The position numbers and the translations under genes are program-made. From UBA3537 sp049889395 (GTDB taxonomy: Bacteria; Bacteroidota; Bacteroidia; Flavobacteriales; Flavobacteriaceae), in contig JBMHDM010000008.1 of assembly GCA_049889395.1 (NCBI GenBank), positions 62,001 through 126,000 of the forward strand: a stretch of DNA of 64,000 nucleotides, read 5' to 3'. The notes below the pieces were generated by a model. The model was given only the letters and a program-made list of their open reading frames with translations. It was not told where the DNA came from and did no database searches. Shown here one piece after another: positions 43,856-52,565 of the stretch (position 1 is the stretch's first letter; each line of letters begins with the position of its first letter).

Positions 43856-44614
43856 TTAGGCTTGTTGATTCGCTTCTTGTTTAATCCAATCGTATCCTTT
43901 TTTCTCTAATTCTAATGCCAATTCTTTTCCTCCAGATTTAACAATTTTACCATCGTATAATACATGAACAAAGTCTGGTACGATGTAATCTAATAATCGC
44001 TGGTAGTGGGTGATGACTAGCGTGGCATTGTCTTTAGATTTGAGTGTGTTTACGCCATTAGCTACAATTCTCAAAGCATCAATATCTAGTCCGGAGTCTG
44101 TTTCATCCAATATGGCGAGCTTAGGTTCAAGCATAGCCATTTGGAATATTTCATTGCGTTTTTTTTCTCCACCAGAAAATCCTTCATTTAATGAGCGAGA
44201 CAGAAATTTCCTGTCGATTTCTAGCATTTCAGATTTCTCCCGAATACGCTTTAACATTTCATTAGCTGGCATATCATCTAATCCTTTAGCTTTTCGGGTT
44301 TCGTTCAGTGCTGTTTTGATAAAATTTGTTACCGTAACACCTGGAATTTCCACAGGATACTGAAAGGACAAAAAGAGTCCTTTGTGTGCACGTTCATCAG
44401 CACTTAAATCACAAATATCTTGATTTTCAAATAGAATCTCTCCTTGTTCAATCTCATAGTCTTCCTTCCCAGCAATAACCGAAGCTAACGTGCTTTTTCC
44501 AGATCCGTTGGGCCCCATTATGGCATGAACCTCTCCAGAGTTTATTTCTAAATTTATGCCTTTCAGAATCGACTTTTCTTCAATTCGGGCGTGTAGATTT
44601 TTTATCTTTATCAT
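43856..44614 (-). CDS. sufC: Fe-S cluster assembly ATPase SufC
   Basis: ABC-type ATPase that drives SufBCD, 252 residues with the ATG at 44614 (MIKIKNLHARIEE). A TTG at 44629 overlaps the upstream lipoprotein gene and is rejected. Walker A is GPNGSGKST (about 34-42), the signature is LNEGFSGGEKKR (about 138-149) and Walker B with its catalytic acid is LAILDETDSGLD (about 160-171). The altered signature with Lys-Lys-Arg is typical of SufC. Confidence 0.96.
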   Translation of the reverse strand: MIKIKNLHARIEEKSILKGINLEINSGEVHAIMGPNGSGKSTLASVIAGKEDYEIEQGEILFENQDICDLSADERAHKGLFLSFQYPVEIPGVTVTNFIKTALNETRKAKGLDDMPANEMLKRIREKSEMLEIDRKFLSRSLNEGFSGGEKKRNEIFQMAMLEPKLAILDETDSGLDIDALRIVANGVNTLKSKDNATLVITHYQRLLDYIVPDFVHVLYDGKIVKSGGKELALELEKKGYDWIKQEANQQA

Positions 44615-44615
44615 G

Positions 44616-44972
44616 TTAATTTGATCCAAGTATTAGTGTGTTATCTGCTTCTTCTTTTGAAGTTATAGATACAATTTCAATGATTTCAAGTTTTTTGTCC
44701 CAAAGGATTTTCTCATCTTGTTCTGTGGAGACAATCCCTTTTACTTTGACCACAATGTAATCAGCAGGACTGCTTTTAGTCGCTTCTGATTTTTGATTCA
44801 ACTCCAGTGCTTTTTCTGTCAAAAAAACACCGTAAATATCATCTTTAGTTTGTAACACTGCTGCATCATCAAAATAAATATAATTGCCTTCAATGGTTGT
44901 GAGGTTGTCTGATGAAGATTTACAAGCGATACTCACCAAAATTAAAAATATTGTAACAAATTTCTTTCTCAT
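44616..44972 (-). CDS. Uncharacterised lipoprotein between sufB and sufC
   Basis: A 118-residue predicted lipoprotein: signal peptide with lipobox LVSIAC (Cys at about residue 17), then a beta-rich domain containing GNYIYFDDAAVLQT and YIVVKVKGIVS. The domain weakly resembles small NlpE-like or OB-type lipoprotein barrels; this is only an impression. It starts 11 bases after sufB and ends one base before the sufC ATG, so it is an integral member of the operon. Its function is unknown. Confidence 0.75.
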   Translation of the reverse strand: MRKKFVTIFLILVSIACKSSSDNLTTIEGNYIYFDDAAVLQTKDDIYGVFLTEKALELNQKSEATKSSPADYIVVKVKGIVSTEQDEKILWDKKLEIIEIVSITSKEEADNTLILGSN

Positions 44973-44983
44973 TTGTATTGTGA

Positions 44984-46432
44984 TTATCCTACTGATCCTT
45001 CTAAACTTATTTCTAATAATTTTTGGGCTTCAACTGCAAACTCCATTGGTAATTTATTTAAGACATCTTTACTAAATCCATTTACAATTAGTGCGATAGC
45101 TTTTTCAGTGTCAATTCCTCTTTGATTACAATAGAAGATTTGATCTTCGCCAATTTTACTAGTTGTTGCTTCATGCTCAATTTGAGCAGTTTTATTCTTT
45201 GCCTCGATGTACGGAAAAGTGTGAGCGCCACATTCATTTCCCATAAGCAAGCTGTCACATTGTGAAAAGTTACGAGCATTTTCAGCTCTCGAGCTTACTT
45301 GAACCAAACCTCTATAGCTATTGTGAGATTTACCAGCAGAAATTCCTTTACTGATGATGGTTGATTTGGTATTTTTGCCCAAATGAATCATTTTCGTGCC
45401 TGTATCCGCTTGTTGGTAATTATTTGTTACAGCAATGGAGTAGAACTCTCCTACAGAATGGTCTCCTTTCAATATACAGGACGGATATTTCCAAGTTACA
45501 GCACTTCCAGTTTCAACTTGTGTCCAAGAAATCTTGGCATTTTTTTCGCATAGTCCACGTTTGGTTACAAAATTGAATACCCCTCCATTTCCTTCTGCAT
45601 TTCCAGGATACCAGTTCTGAACCGTCGAGTATTTTATTTCGGCATTGTCTAAAGCGATTAGTTCTACTACTGCGGCATGCAATTGATTTTCGTCACGACT
45701 TGGTGCTGTACATCCTTCCAAGTAACTCACATAACTACCTTCATCAGCCACTACCAAAGTGCGTTCAAACTGGCCAGTTCCAGCTTGATTTATTCTAAAG
45801 TAAGTTGATAATTCCATAGGACAATGAACCCCCTTAGGAATATAACAAAAACTCCCATCGCTAAAGACGGCACTATTAAGTGCAGCGTAATAATTGTCGG
45901 TTTTGGGAATCACAGTACCAATATATTTCCGAACCAAATCTGGATGTTTTTCGATGGCCTCAGACATACTCATAAAGATGATTCCTTTTTCAGAAAGTGT
46001 TTTTTTAAAGGTCGTGGCAACTGAAACAGAGTCAACCACTACATCCATTGCAACCCCAGCTAGTTTTTTTTGCTCATCTAGTGAAATTCCTAGTTTTTCA
46101 AATGTGGCTAAAAGTTCTGGATCGACTTCGTCTAAGGAGTCGTATTTAGGTTTTTTATTAGGCGCTGAGTAGTAAGATATGGCCTGAAAATCTGGTTTAT
46201 CGTATGTGACATTAGCCCAGTCAGGTTCATCCATATTTTGCCAAATCTTAAAAGCTTCCAAACGCCACTGAGTCATCCATTCGGGTTCATTTTTCTTTTT
46301 GGAAATAGCACGAACAATGGACTCATCCAATCCAACAGGAAAAGTGTCCGATTCTATGTCGGTATAAAAACCATACTCATATTGTTTGGTTTTTAACTCT
46401 TCTCTTAAATCGTCTTCTGTGTATTTGTTCAT
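44984..46432 (-). CDS. sufB: Fe-S cluster assembly protein SufB
   Basis: Core scaffold of the SufBCD complex on which Fe-S clusters are built; 482 residues, normal for SufB. Diagnostic segments are FCYIPKGVHCPMELSTYFRI (about residues 195-214), YLEGCTAPS (about 237-245), and the C-terminal ATTSKIGEDQIFYCNQRGID (about 429-448) with its conserved Cys. It is preceded 16 bases upstream by the A-type carrier gene and followed by a lipoprotein gene. Confidence 0.97.
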   Translation of the reverse strand: MNKYTEDDLREELKTKQYEYGFYTDIESDTFPVGLDESIVRAISKKKNEPEWMTQWRLEAFKIWQNMDEPDWANVTYDKPDFQAISYYSAPNKKPKYDSLDEVDPELLATFEKLGISLDEQKKLAGVAMDVVVDSVSVATTFKKTLSEKGIIFMSMSEAIEKHPDLVRKYIGTVIPKTDNYYAALNSAVFSDGSFCYIPKGVHCPMELSTYFRINQAGTGQFERTLVVADEGSYVSYLEGCTAPSRDENQLHAAVVELIALDNAEIKYSTVQNWYPGNAEGNGGVFNFVTKRGLCEKNAKISWTQVETGSAVTWKYPSCILKGDHSVGEFYSIAVTNNYQQADTGTKMIHLGKNTKSTIISKGISAGKSHNSYRGLVQVSSRAENARNFSQCDSLLMGNECGAHTFPYIEAKNKTAQIEHEATTSKIGEDQIFYCNQRGIDTEKAIALIVNGFSKDVLNKLPMEFAVEAQKLLEISLEGSVG

Positions 46433-46448
46433 TTCAGTTTAATACGTT

Positions 46449-46778
46449 TCATAATGAGAATGATTCTCCACAGCCGCATGTGCGATTGGCATTAGGATTA
46501 TGAAATACAAATCCGTTACCATTGAGACCTCCGGAGTAATCCAATGTGGTACCTACTAGATATAAAAAGCTTTTGGTGTCAACGATAATTTTGATGCCAT
46601 TATCTTCAAATATTTTATCGCCATCGTTTTGAATGTTGTCAAATTTTAATTCATAAGACAATCCCGAACATCCACCACTTTTTACTCCTACTCGAACAAA
46701 ATCGGTTGTGGGGTTAAATCCATCGTCTTGCATAAGAGTTTCAACTTTTCGCTTTGCAGTCTCGCTAACCGTTATCAT
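46449..46778 (-). CDS. sufA: A-type Fe-S carrier protein (SufA/IscA family)
   Basis: A 109-residue A-type carrier that transfers Fe-S clusters to apoproteins. All three cluster-binding cysteines are present: Cys37 in SGGCSGLSY and Cys101/Cys103 in RTCGCGESF. It is the first gene of the SUF operon and has a -7 promoter box 36 bases upstream. Confidence 0.95.
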   Translation of the reverse strand: MITVSETAKRKVETLMQDDGFNPTTDFVRVGVKSGGCSGLSYELKFDNIQNDGDKIFEDNGIKIIVDTKSFLYLVGTTLDYSGGLNGNGFVFHNPNANRTCGCGESFSL

Positions 46779-46813
46779 TTTAACTTAAAATTAATCGCGT
46801 TAATGGTAGATTG

Positions 46814-46821
46814 CAAATATA
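46814..46821 (-). promoter_or_regulatory. -7 promoter box of the SUF operon
   Basis: On the minus strand the sequence is TATATTTG, upstream of the sufA ATG at 46778. No -33 TTG at the usual spacing was seen. It lies in the 108-base gap after the di-haem peroxidase gene. Confidence 0.6.
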
Positions 46822-46886
46822 CAACATAACAGATTTATATTGCTATCCCCTAACATTATATTATTGAATGAATTAATAAGTTTTGT

Positions 46887-47957
46887 CTATGGATTTGAAT
46901 ATTGAGGATTTGAAATAAAATTATAATCGGAAAGCGTTAATAAAAAAGCTTTCAAATTGGCTTTGTCTATTTCAGATAATTGAACACCACCTTGATCAAC
47001 TTTTTTCATCAGAGGATCGATTGTTGGAGAGTCTTGAAGCCCCTCGCTATAGTGGTTGATCACTTCTTCGAGTGTATTAAATCTACCGTCGTGCATGTAA
47101 GGTGCTGTGAAAGCTAAGTTTCTCAAGGAGGGGGATCTAAATTTACCGCTATCATTTGGGTCACCAGTTGATTTTGCCAGTCCCAGGTCTATTGGATTGG
47201 CATCAAGGCCATTGTTGTGAAATTTGTTGTCTGTCCAAAGGGGATTATTTTCATTCCCGTGACAATGAAAACAATCGCCTCGATTTTCGTCCATAAAAAC
47301 ATTAAAACCATCAATTTCTTGGGGGGTCAGTTGAACTTGACCCAATAGATATTGGTCAAATTTGGAATTCCCAGAGATAATGGTTCGTTCGAATTGAGCT
47401 AAGGCTTTGCTTATGAGAACTGAGTCAATGACATTAGTTCCAAAGGCTCGTTCAAAAAGTATTGGATACGTTGGGTCTTGTTGAAGTTTTTCGACTACAT
47501 TTTGAAGTGTTTCGTGCATTTCAATCGGATTTGTGATGGGGTCAAAGCTTTGACGTTCAAGACCAAGTTCTCGACCATCCCAAAAGAATTTATCCTCATA
47601 ATTCCAAGCCAAATTAAATAAGGGCATGGAATTTCTAGTCCCTGCAATATCATCTATTCCAACGCTATATTGTTGTCCGTCTGTGAAGGATTTTTCAGGG
47701 TGATGACAAGTCGCACAAGCTTGTGTATTGTCGGCAGATAATTTTTTTTCAAAAAATAGTCTTTTACCAAGTGCAATACCTTCTTGAGTTATGGGGTTGT
47801 TTGGAGGGATAACTGGAGGAAGAATTCGACCTTGAAAAACTTGTGGAATATGTAGATTGGCCGGAGTTGGGACATAGGAGGTGTTTTCAGTTTCCTCTTC
47901 CGAGCAAGACAAACATGTCATAAAGACAATAACACTATATTTTATGAAATTATTCAA
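46887..47957 (-). CDS. Di-haem cytochrome c peroxidase family lipoprotein (MbnH-like)
   Basis: A 356-residue member of the bacterial cytochrome c peroxidase/MauG family. Two c-type haem motifs are present, CATCH at Cys81-His85 and CFHCH at Cys229-His233, with APYMHDGRF (about 285-293) supplying the typical Met region. The start is a TTG at 47957, since an in-frame stop lies just upstream and no ATG precedes the signal. The lipobox region is MTCLSC, followed by SEEE, suggesting surface exposure. It overlaps the MbnP-family gene by 8 bases. That pairing matches the MbnH/MbnP systems, in which the di-haem enzyme oxidises a Trp of MbnP to kynurenine; the specific function here is inferred. Confidence 0.87.
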   Translation of the reverse strand: MNNFIKYSVIVFMTCLSCSEEETENTSYVPTPANLHIPQVFQGRILPPVIPPNNPITQEGIALGKRLFFEKKLSADNTQACATCHHPEKSFTDGQQYSVGIDDIAGTRNSMPLFNLAWNYEDKFFWDGRELGLERQSFDPITNPIEMHETLQNVVEKLQQDPTYPILFERAFGTNVIDSVLISKALAQFERTIISGNSKFDQYLLGQVQLTPQEIDGFNVFMDENRGDCFHCHGNENNPLWTDNKFHNNGLDANPIDLGLAKSTGDPNDSGKFRSPSLRNLAFTAPYMHDGRFNTLEEVINHYSEGLQDSPTIDPLMKKVDQGGVQLSEIDKANLKAFLLTLSDYNFISNPQYSNP

Positions 47958-48717
47958 TGGACTCTAAGTTAAAAACATTTTGGCCATTTTGATACATCAA
48001 AATCTGAGCCGCACTATTGGGCATGAGCATTTGATCATAAACATTTAAATCCCAATTGTAGGGGTTTTTAAACCATTGCGCGATGTTCATTGATATGGTA
48101 ATTTGAGTGTTTTCAGTAATGGTAATTTCACCTAGATCTACCCTAAAAAACGTATCTTGAGGGAACGAAGGATTCTGTCCAGGATTATCTGCTGCTCGAA
48201 TGGCATGATAATTATATCCTGACTCTGAATTTCCCGCATTCAAATACTTGCCATCTAATTGCATATAGTGGTAACCTCCACCCAGCATCATTGGAACATT
48301 CCAGGAGGCAGAATTTAAGTCTGTGTAAGCTCCATCTATATTGTCTTGGTTCGAAAATCCAAATGTAAAACCAACATTGGAATAGGTGTTTGAACTGATG
48401 CTAGTGTTCGTTAAAAATTGTAGTGATTCTTCATCACTTAAGTCCAAGAGATTGTAACTGTCTAGAGTTATTGTTTCACCAGATGACCTTGTAAAGGTTA
48501 TGGCCGAAATTAAATACCTTAGACGCTCTATGCTTAATTCATTACCAATGGCATTTGTGAATTTTATAACATTGAAGTCAGCAAATGTTACGGGTGTGTT
48601 GTCCCAATGGTGGATAAATTTAAACACTACTGCAGTGCCAGAAATATCATCGTCTTTGTCTGATTCACATCCGAATAAGAAACCTGTAAGAACTATAGTT
48701 ACGATTATTTTTTTCAT
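47950..48717 (-). CDS. MbnP family copper-binding-type lipoprotein
   Basis: A 255-residue lipoprotein: lipobox GFLFGC (Cys17) followed by ESDKDDD, an acidic stretch like the surface-export signal of Bacteroidota lipoproteins. The MbnP domain begins at VVFKFIHHWDNTPVTF (about 30-45) and ends near QWFKNPYNWDLN (about 212-223). MbnP proteins from methanobactin loci bind copper through a kynurenine made from Trp by MbnH. Candidate Trp residues here include Trp38 beside two His. It overlaps the gene before it by ATGA and the di-haem gene after it by 8 bases. Confidence 0.87.
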   Translation of the reverse strand: MKKIIVTIVLTGFLFGCESDKDDDISGTAVVFKFIHHWDNTPVTFADFNVIKFTNAIGNELSIERLRYLISAITFTRSSGETITLDSYNLLDLSDEESLQFLTNTSISSNTYSNVGFTFGFSNQDNIDGAYTDLNSASWNVPMMLGGGYHYMQLDGKYLNAGNSESGYNYHAIRAADNPGQNPSFPQDTFFRVDLGEITITENTQITISMNIAQWFKNPYNWDLNVYDQMLMPNSAAQILMYQNGQNVFNLESIE

Positions 48718-50057
48718 GGTTCAATTTTGAGTATTAACAAATCTGTAAATCCTTTATTTTCAGTAATATCTACATCATCGCTATTCGATTGCCCAACGGC
48801 AACGATAGTTCTGTTATTCAATTCGGTCACATCCATTAAAAGATCCACTTGACTCCCTCCTGCAGAAGTTTGCCATAGCAAGGTGCCTTGGTCATTAATT
48901 TTGATAAGCCAAGCGTCATTTTGTCCATTGTTTTTTGTCAAATCGCCGTCAGCACTTCTAGAATTTCCCGCGATAACATAGTCGTTATTTTGAGTTTTAT
49001 AAACGGATTGTACCCCATCAAACCCAGTACCACCATAGGTTTTTTGCCATATAATGGTTCCTTCTGTATTAATTTTTATAGCCCAAATGTCTGCTGCTCC
49101 GTTGTTGTTGGAAATATTTTGATCATTACTTCTGCTATCCCCTACAATAATTAAATTGCCGTCAATGGTCTCTGTGATGTCTCGAGCTTCATCGATTTCA
49201 CTGCCACCATAGGATTGATCCCATATTAAATTGCCATTTCCATCTAATTTTATAATCCAAAAGTCGTATGTACCTTTATTATTACTAATGTTCACGTCAT
49301 TGCTGTCAGATGATCCAGCAACAATAATGTTACCATCTATTGTTTCTATGACTCCGTATGCGGTGTCTGTAAAAGATCCACCAAAGTATCTGCTCCAAAT
49401 CAATTCACCAGATGAATCGAGTTTAATAACCCAATAGTCCCCTCCAGCATGACGTTTTGTAGCCAATCTGTTGTTACCCTCACCATTGGATGCCGTTACA
49501 TCTAAAACGCCTGCTAAGATGAAACCTCCATCCGTCGATTGAATGACAGAAAAGGCATTGTCAGCACCAGCATATCCATATGATTTTTCCCATATAATGT
49601 CTCCATTTTGAGATAATTTCAAGATCCAAAAGTCATCAAAACCAGCATTGGAAGTAGCATCGCCGTTGTTACTTTTGCTACTACCTACGATGGCATACCC
49701 ATCGTCATTTGTAGCGATTATACATTGGCCTTTATCATCCTTAGAGCCACCGTATGTTTTTTGCCATTGCGCTGTCCCAAAGGCATCAAATTTCATAAGC
49801 CAATAGTCAAATGTATTATCAGTTTTATTTGAAATATCACCGTCAGAACTTTGGGTATATCCAAATATGGCATATCCACCATCTAATGTTTTGACGATAG
49901 AGTTGGCACTTTCATTTTTAGTTCCACCAATGGTTGTAATTGACGAAATTTTAGGGGAGGTTAAGCCTGAGGCTTGAGATTCATCAGAAGAACAGCCCAA
50001 CAAACTAGTTGTTAGGATTACAAAACACGATATTTTAATGTTTTGCAAATTTATCAT
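48714..50057 (-). CDS. Seven-repeat beta-propeller lipoprotein
   Basis: A 447-residue lipoprotein with signal and lipobox SLLGC (Cys22), followed by SSDES. The mature part consists of seven repeats of about 55 residues, each starting GG(S/T)xxDxA, continuing with TxDGGYxIxGxSxSxDGD, and ending DxWIIKLDxxGxxxWxKxYGG. The count suggests a closed seven-bladed beta-propeller. Many such repeat proteins exist in marine Bacteroidota, but no activity is known. It is in the middle of the MbnP/MbnH-like operon, 8 bases after the LVIVD protein gene and overlapping the MbnP gene by 4. Confidence 0.8.
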   Translation of the reverse strand: MINLQNIKISCFVILTTSLLGCSSDESQASGLTSPKISSITTIGGTKNESANSIVKTLDGGYAIFGYTQSSDGDISNKTDNTFDYWLMKFDAFGTAQWQKTYGGSKDDKGQCIIATNDDGYAIVGSSKSNNGDATSNAGFDDFWILKLSQNGDIIWEKSYGYAGADNAFSVIQSTDGGFILAGVLDVTASNGEGNNRLATKRHAGGDYWVIKLDSSGELIWSRYFGGSFTDTAYGVIETIDGNIIVAGSSDSNDVNISNNKGTYDFWIIKLDGNGNLIWDQSYGGSEIDEARDITETIDGNLIIVGDSRSNDQNISNNNGAADIWAIKINTEGTIIWQKTYGGTGFDGVQSVYKTQNNDYVIAGNSRSADGDLTKNNGQNDAWLIKINDQGTLLWQTSAGGSQVDLLMDVTELNNRTIVAVGQSNSDDVDITENKGFTDLLILKIEP

Positions 50058-50065
50058 GATGAAAA

Positions 50066-51424
50066 TTAATTACTTTTTTTGACCACAAAAAGCCCTTTTT
50101 CGATATCACTTATTACAATATGACCACTTTCAAAATAGGGGTAAATATTCCAAACCCCATTAAAATTGGCATTATCATTCTCGGGGTAAGTGTCAAAAAA
50201 TCCAATTTCAGTCATTGATTGACTTTCAATATTACTGATGTCAATTTCTCTCATACCGGCTCTATAGCTGGCTAAAAAGTAGCTGTTCCCTACGGCGTAA
50301 CCATTATGGTCGATCGAGGTGTTTTGAGCAATATATTCAAAACTCATTGATGGATTATCTAAATCACTAAAATCAAAAATAAGCGTTCGAGTATTCGTGC
50401 CTATTTGTACTTCATCTAATTCATCTCCAACAATAAAGTAGCGCATGTCGCTGGTAAACCATCCCTGGTGGGTGTATCTGATGTTATCGTAACCTACTGT
50501 TGAAATTGTGATTGGGTTAGTTTTGTCGGTAACATCGGCAATTACGACTTCATTTTCATTGCTTCCAATTAAAATTTCCTTTCCGGTATAATCCGAGTCA
50601 GGACCATTGTAAATTACAACTTGAGCATCATGTGAATAGCCTCCACTACCGAAACCGCCTTCCAAAATGGGAGTAGTAGGGTTTTGGATATTTATAAAAA
50701 TAGGACCACCACTGTAAGTGCCGTTTCTATTGGTCCCTACAACATAAGCATACCCAGAGTCTTCATTAATTACAATATTGTGTGCGCTACCAAATTCTGT
50801 AAAATGTGTATCTGCATCAAATTCAATTGCATCGTTTTCAACGTCCCTAAGTCGCGTCAAATCAAAAACTTGCATACCATGATTTTGGGCTTCACTGACA
50901 ATGAAGGCATGATTCTGATATACTTTGATATCCCGCCAAGAACTGTTTACTGTAGCCGTTGGTAACACTCCGACTAACCTCAGGTTGTCAGGGTCACTCA
51001 TATCTACAAAAGCGGTGTGAGAGGACAGTCCGACCAAAGCATACTCTTTGCCATCTGCTGGATCAGTCCAGCCCCAGGAGTCATTTCCTGAAATAGAGAC
51101 CCCTCCAGATGCTCCGAGGCTTAAATCGTCCAAAGATAAATATCCTACTAGGTCATAATTATTGCAGGGGTATACCCCCGCAAATCCGTTCTCGCATGGT
51201 AATGAACTAAAACTTATGTCATCACAAACATCACCTATCCCATCGCCATCGGAATCTTCTTGATTTGGGTTTGGCGTGTTTGCGCAATTATCAGCTGAGT
51301 CAAAAATCCCATCCCCATCGGTGTCAGAATAGGTTACTCCAACAGTTTCATTTTCGCAATTTAATGTTATTGCAAAACAACACAACAGACCAAAAAAGAT
51401 GTATAATTTTTTAGGATTAATCAT
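50066..51424 (-). CDS. Choice-of-anchor B / LVIVD repeat lipoprotein with thrombospondin type 3 repeats
   Basis: A 452-residue protein with an N-terminal signal and lipobox-like AITLNC (Cys at about residue 24), followed by ENE. Next come calcium-binding thrombospondin type 3 repeats (DTDGDGIFDSADNC and DSDGDGIGDVCDD, about 34-69). LVIVD-type beta-propeller repeats follow (about 85-450, for example HAFIVSEAQNHGMQVFDL and YFLASYRAGMREIDIS). The choice-of-anchor B family is often surface exposed. It is the first gene of the four-lipoprotein operon; upstream only an imperfect -7 box is visible (TA-GAA-TTTG, one base too long). Confidence 0.85.
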   Translation of the reverse strand: MINPKKLYIFFGLLCCFAITLNCENETVGVTYSDTDGDGIFDSADNCANTPNPNQEDSDGDGIGDVCDDISFSSLPCENGFAGVYPCNNYDLVGYLSLDDLSLGASGGVSISGNDSWGWTDPADGKEYALVGLSSHTAFVDMSDPDNLRLVGVLPTATVNSSWRDIKVYQNHAFIVSEAQNHGMQVFDLTRLRDVENDAIEFDADTHFTEFGSAHNIVINEDSGYAYVVGTNRNGTYSGGPIFINIQNPTTPILEGGFGSGGYSHDAQVVIYNGPDSDYTGKEILIGSNENEVVIADVTDKTNPITISTVGYDNIRYTHQGWFTSDMRYFIVGDELDEVQIGTNTRTLIFDFSDLDNPSMSFEYIAQNTSIDHNGYAVGNSYFLASYRAGMREIDISNIESQSMTEIGFFDTYPENDNANFNGVWNIYPYFESGHIVISDIEKGLFVVKKSN

Positions 51425-51502
51425 TCGAAAAATGTCTTTTAGAATTACACTGCAATTTACATCAAATTCTAGTATAAAGTCTTAAAAATTGTTTAATTAA
51501 GT

Positions 51503-51510
51503 TATTTTTG
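51503..51510 (+). promoter_or_regulatory. -7 promoter box of thiL, abutting the start codon
   Basis: TATTTTTG matches TAnnTTTG. It is followed by CAAC and then the ATG at 51515, the same four-base spacing as at sufE. Confidence 0.6.
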
Positions 51511-51514
51511 CAAC

Positions 51515-52561
51515 ATGATAGAAGACAAAAATCAGAGCAAAACCCCACTTTCAGCCCTTGGCGAATTTGGTTTAATTGAACACTTAACTACAAATTTTTC
51601 GATAGCAAATTCCAGTACGGTAATGGGTATTGGCGATGATGCAGCTATTTTAAATTTTGGTGACGAATCTGTAGTTTTAACTACTGATTTTTTGGTGGAG
51701 GGTGTTCATTTTGATTTGAGCTACATGCCATTAAAACACTTAGGATATAAAGCCGTAGTGGTCAATTTGTCTGATGTTTATGCCATGAACGCCCAGGCTT
51801 CACAAATCACGGTATCCATTGCAGTTTCGAACCGATTTCCTCTTGAAGCACTAGAAGCTTTATATGATGGGATTCGAACTGCTGCAAAAATTTACGGAGT
51901 AGATGTAGTTGGTGGCGATACGACCTCTTCTTTGAGTGGATTGACCATTTCAATTTCTGCTGTTGGTAGCGCTCCAATGGGCAACTTGGTTAGACGCAGT
52001 GGAGCCAAGCCCAATGATTTGCTGGTGATCACTGGAGATGTTGGCGCCGCCTACATGGGACTTCAAGTTTTGGAGCGTGAAAAAGCGGTTTTTAAAGTCA
52101 ACCCAAACAATCAGCCTGACTTGGATGCATATACCTACCTCATTGAAAGACAGTTGAAACCTGAGGCCCGTAAAGATATTATCGCCCTGTTAGGAAATTT
52201 GGACGTTAAACCCACGGCCATGATTGATATCAGTGACGGATTATCTTCAGAAATTATCCATTTATGTAAACAAAGTAGTGTGGGATGTGATTTGTATGAA
52301 GATAAAATACCGTTAGATCCTCAAGTTATTTCTTCTTGTGAGGAATTCAATTTAGATAGTACCACTATAGCGCTTAGCGGTGGAGAAGACTATGAATTAT
52401 TGATGACCATTTCACAGAAAGATTATCCAAAAATAAAGGCCAATCCGAACTTAACTGTTATTGGTCATATGACTCAAACAGAATTTGGAATGAATCTTAT
52501 CACTAGAGGATCAGAAAAAATACCGTTGACGGCACAAGGATGGAATAGCCTAAAGGATTAA
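51515..52561 (+). CDS. thiL: Thiamine-phosphate kinase
   Basis: Phosphorylates thiamine monophosphate to the cofactor thiamine diphosphate. The 348-residue length is normal. The AIR-synthase-like fold shows GIGDDAAIL (about residues 35-43), TTDFLVEGVHFD (about 55-66), VVGGDTTSS (about 130-138), TGDVGAAYMGLQ (about 172-183), the DISDGL signature (about 241-246) and GGEDYELL (about 289-296). It converges with gldD with a 4-base gap and no terminator. Confidence 0.96.
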   Translation: MIEDKNQSKTPLSALGEFGLIEHLTTNFSIANSSTVMGIGDDAAILNFGDESVVLTTDFLVEGVHFDLSYMPLKHLGYKAVVVNLSDVYAMNAQASQITVSIAVSNRFPLEALEALYDGIRTAAKIYGVDVVGGDTTSSLSGLTISISAVGSAPMGNLVRRSGAKPNDLLVITGDVGAAYMGLQVLEREKAVFKVNPNNQPDLDAYTYLIERQLKPEARKDIIALLGNLDVKPTAMIDISDGLSSEIIHLCKQSSVGCDLYEDKIPLDPQVISSCEEFNLDSTTIALSGGEDYELLMTISQKDYPKIKANPNLTVIGHMTQTEFGMNLITRGSEKIPLTAQGWNSLKD

Positions 52562-52565
52562 CGTG

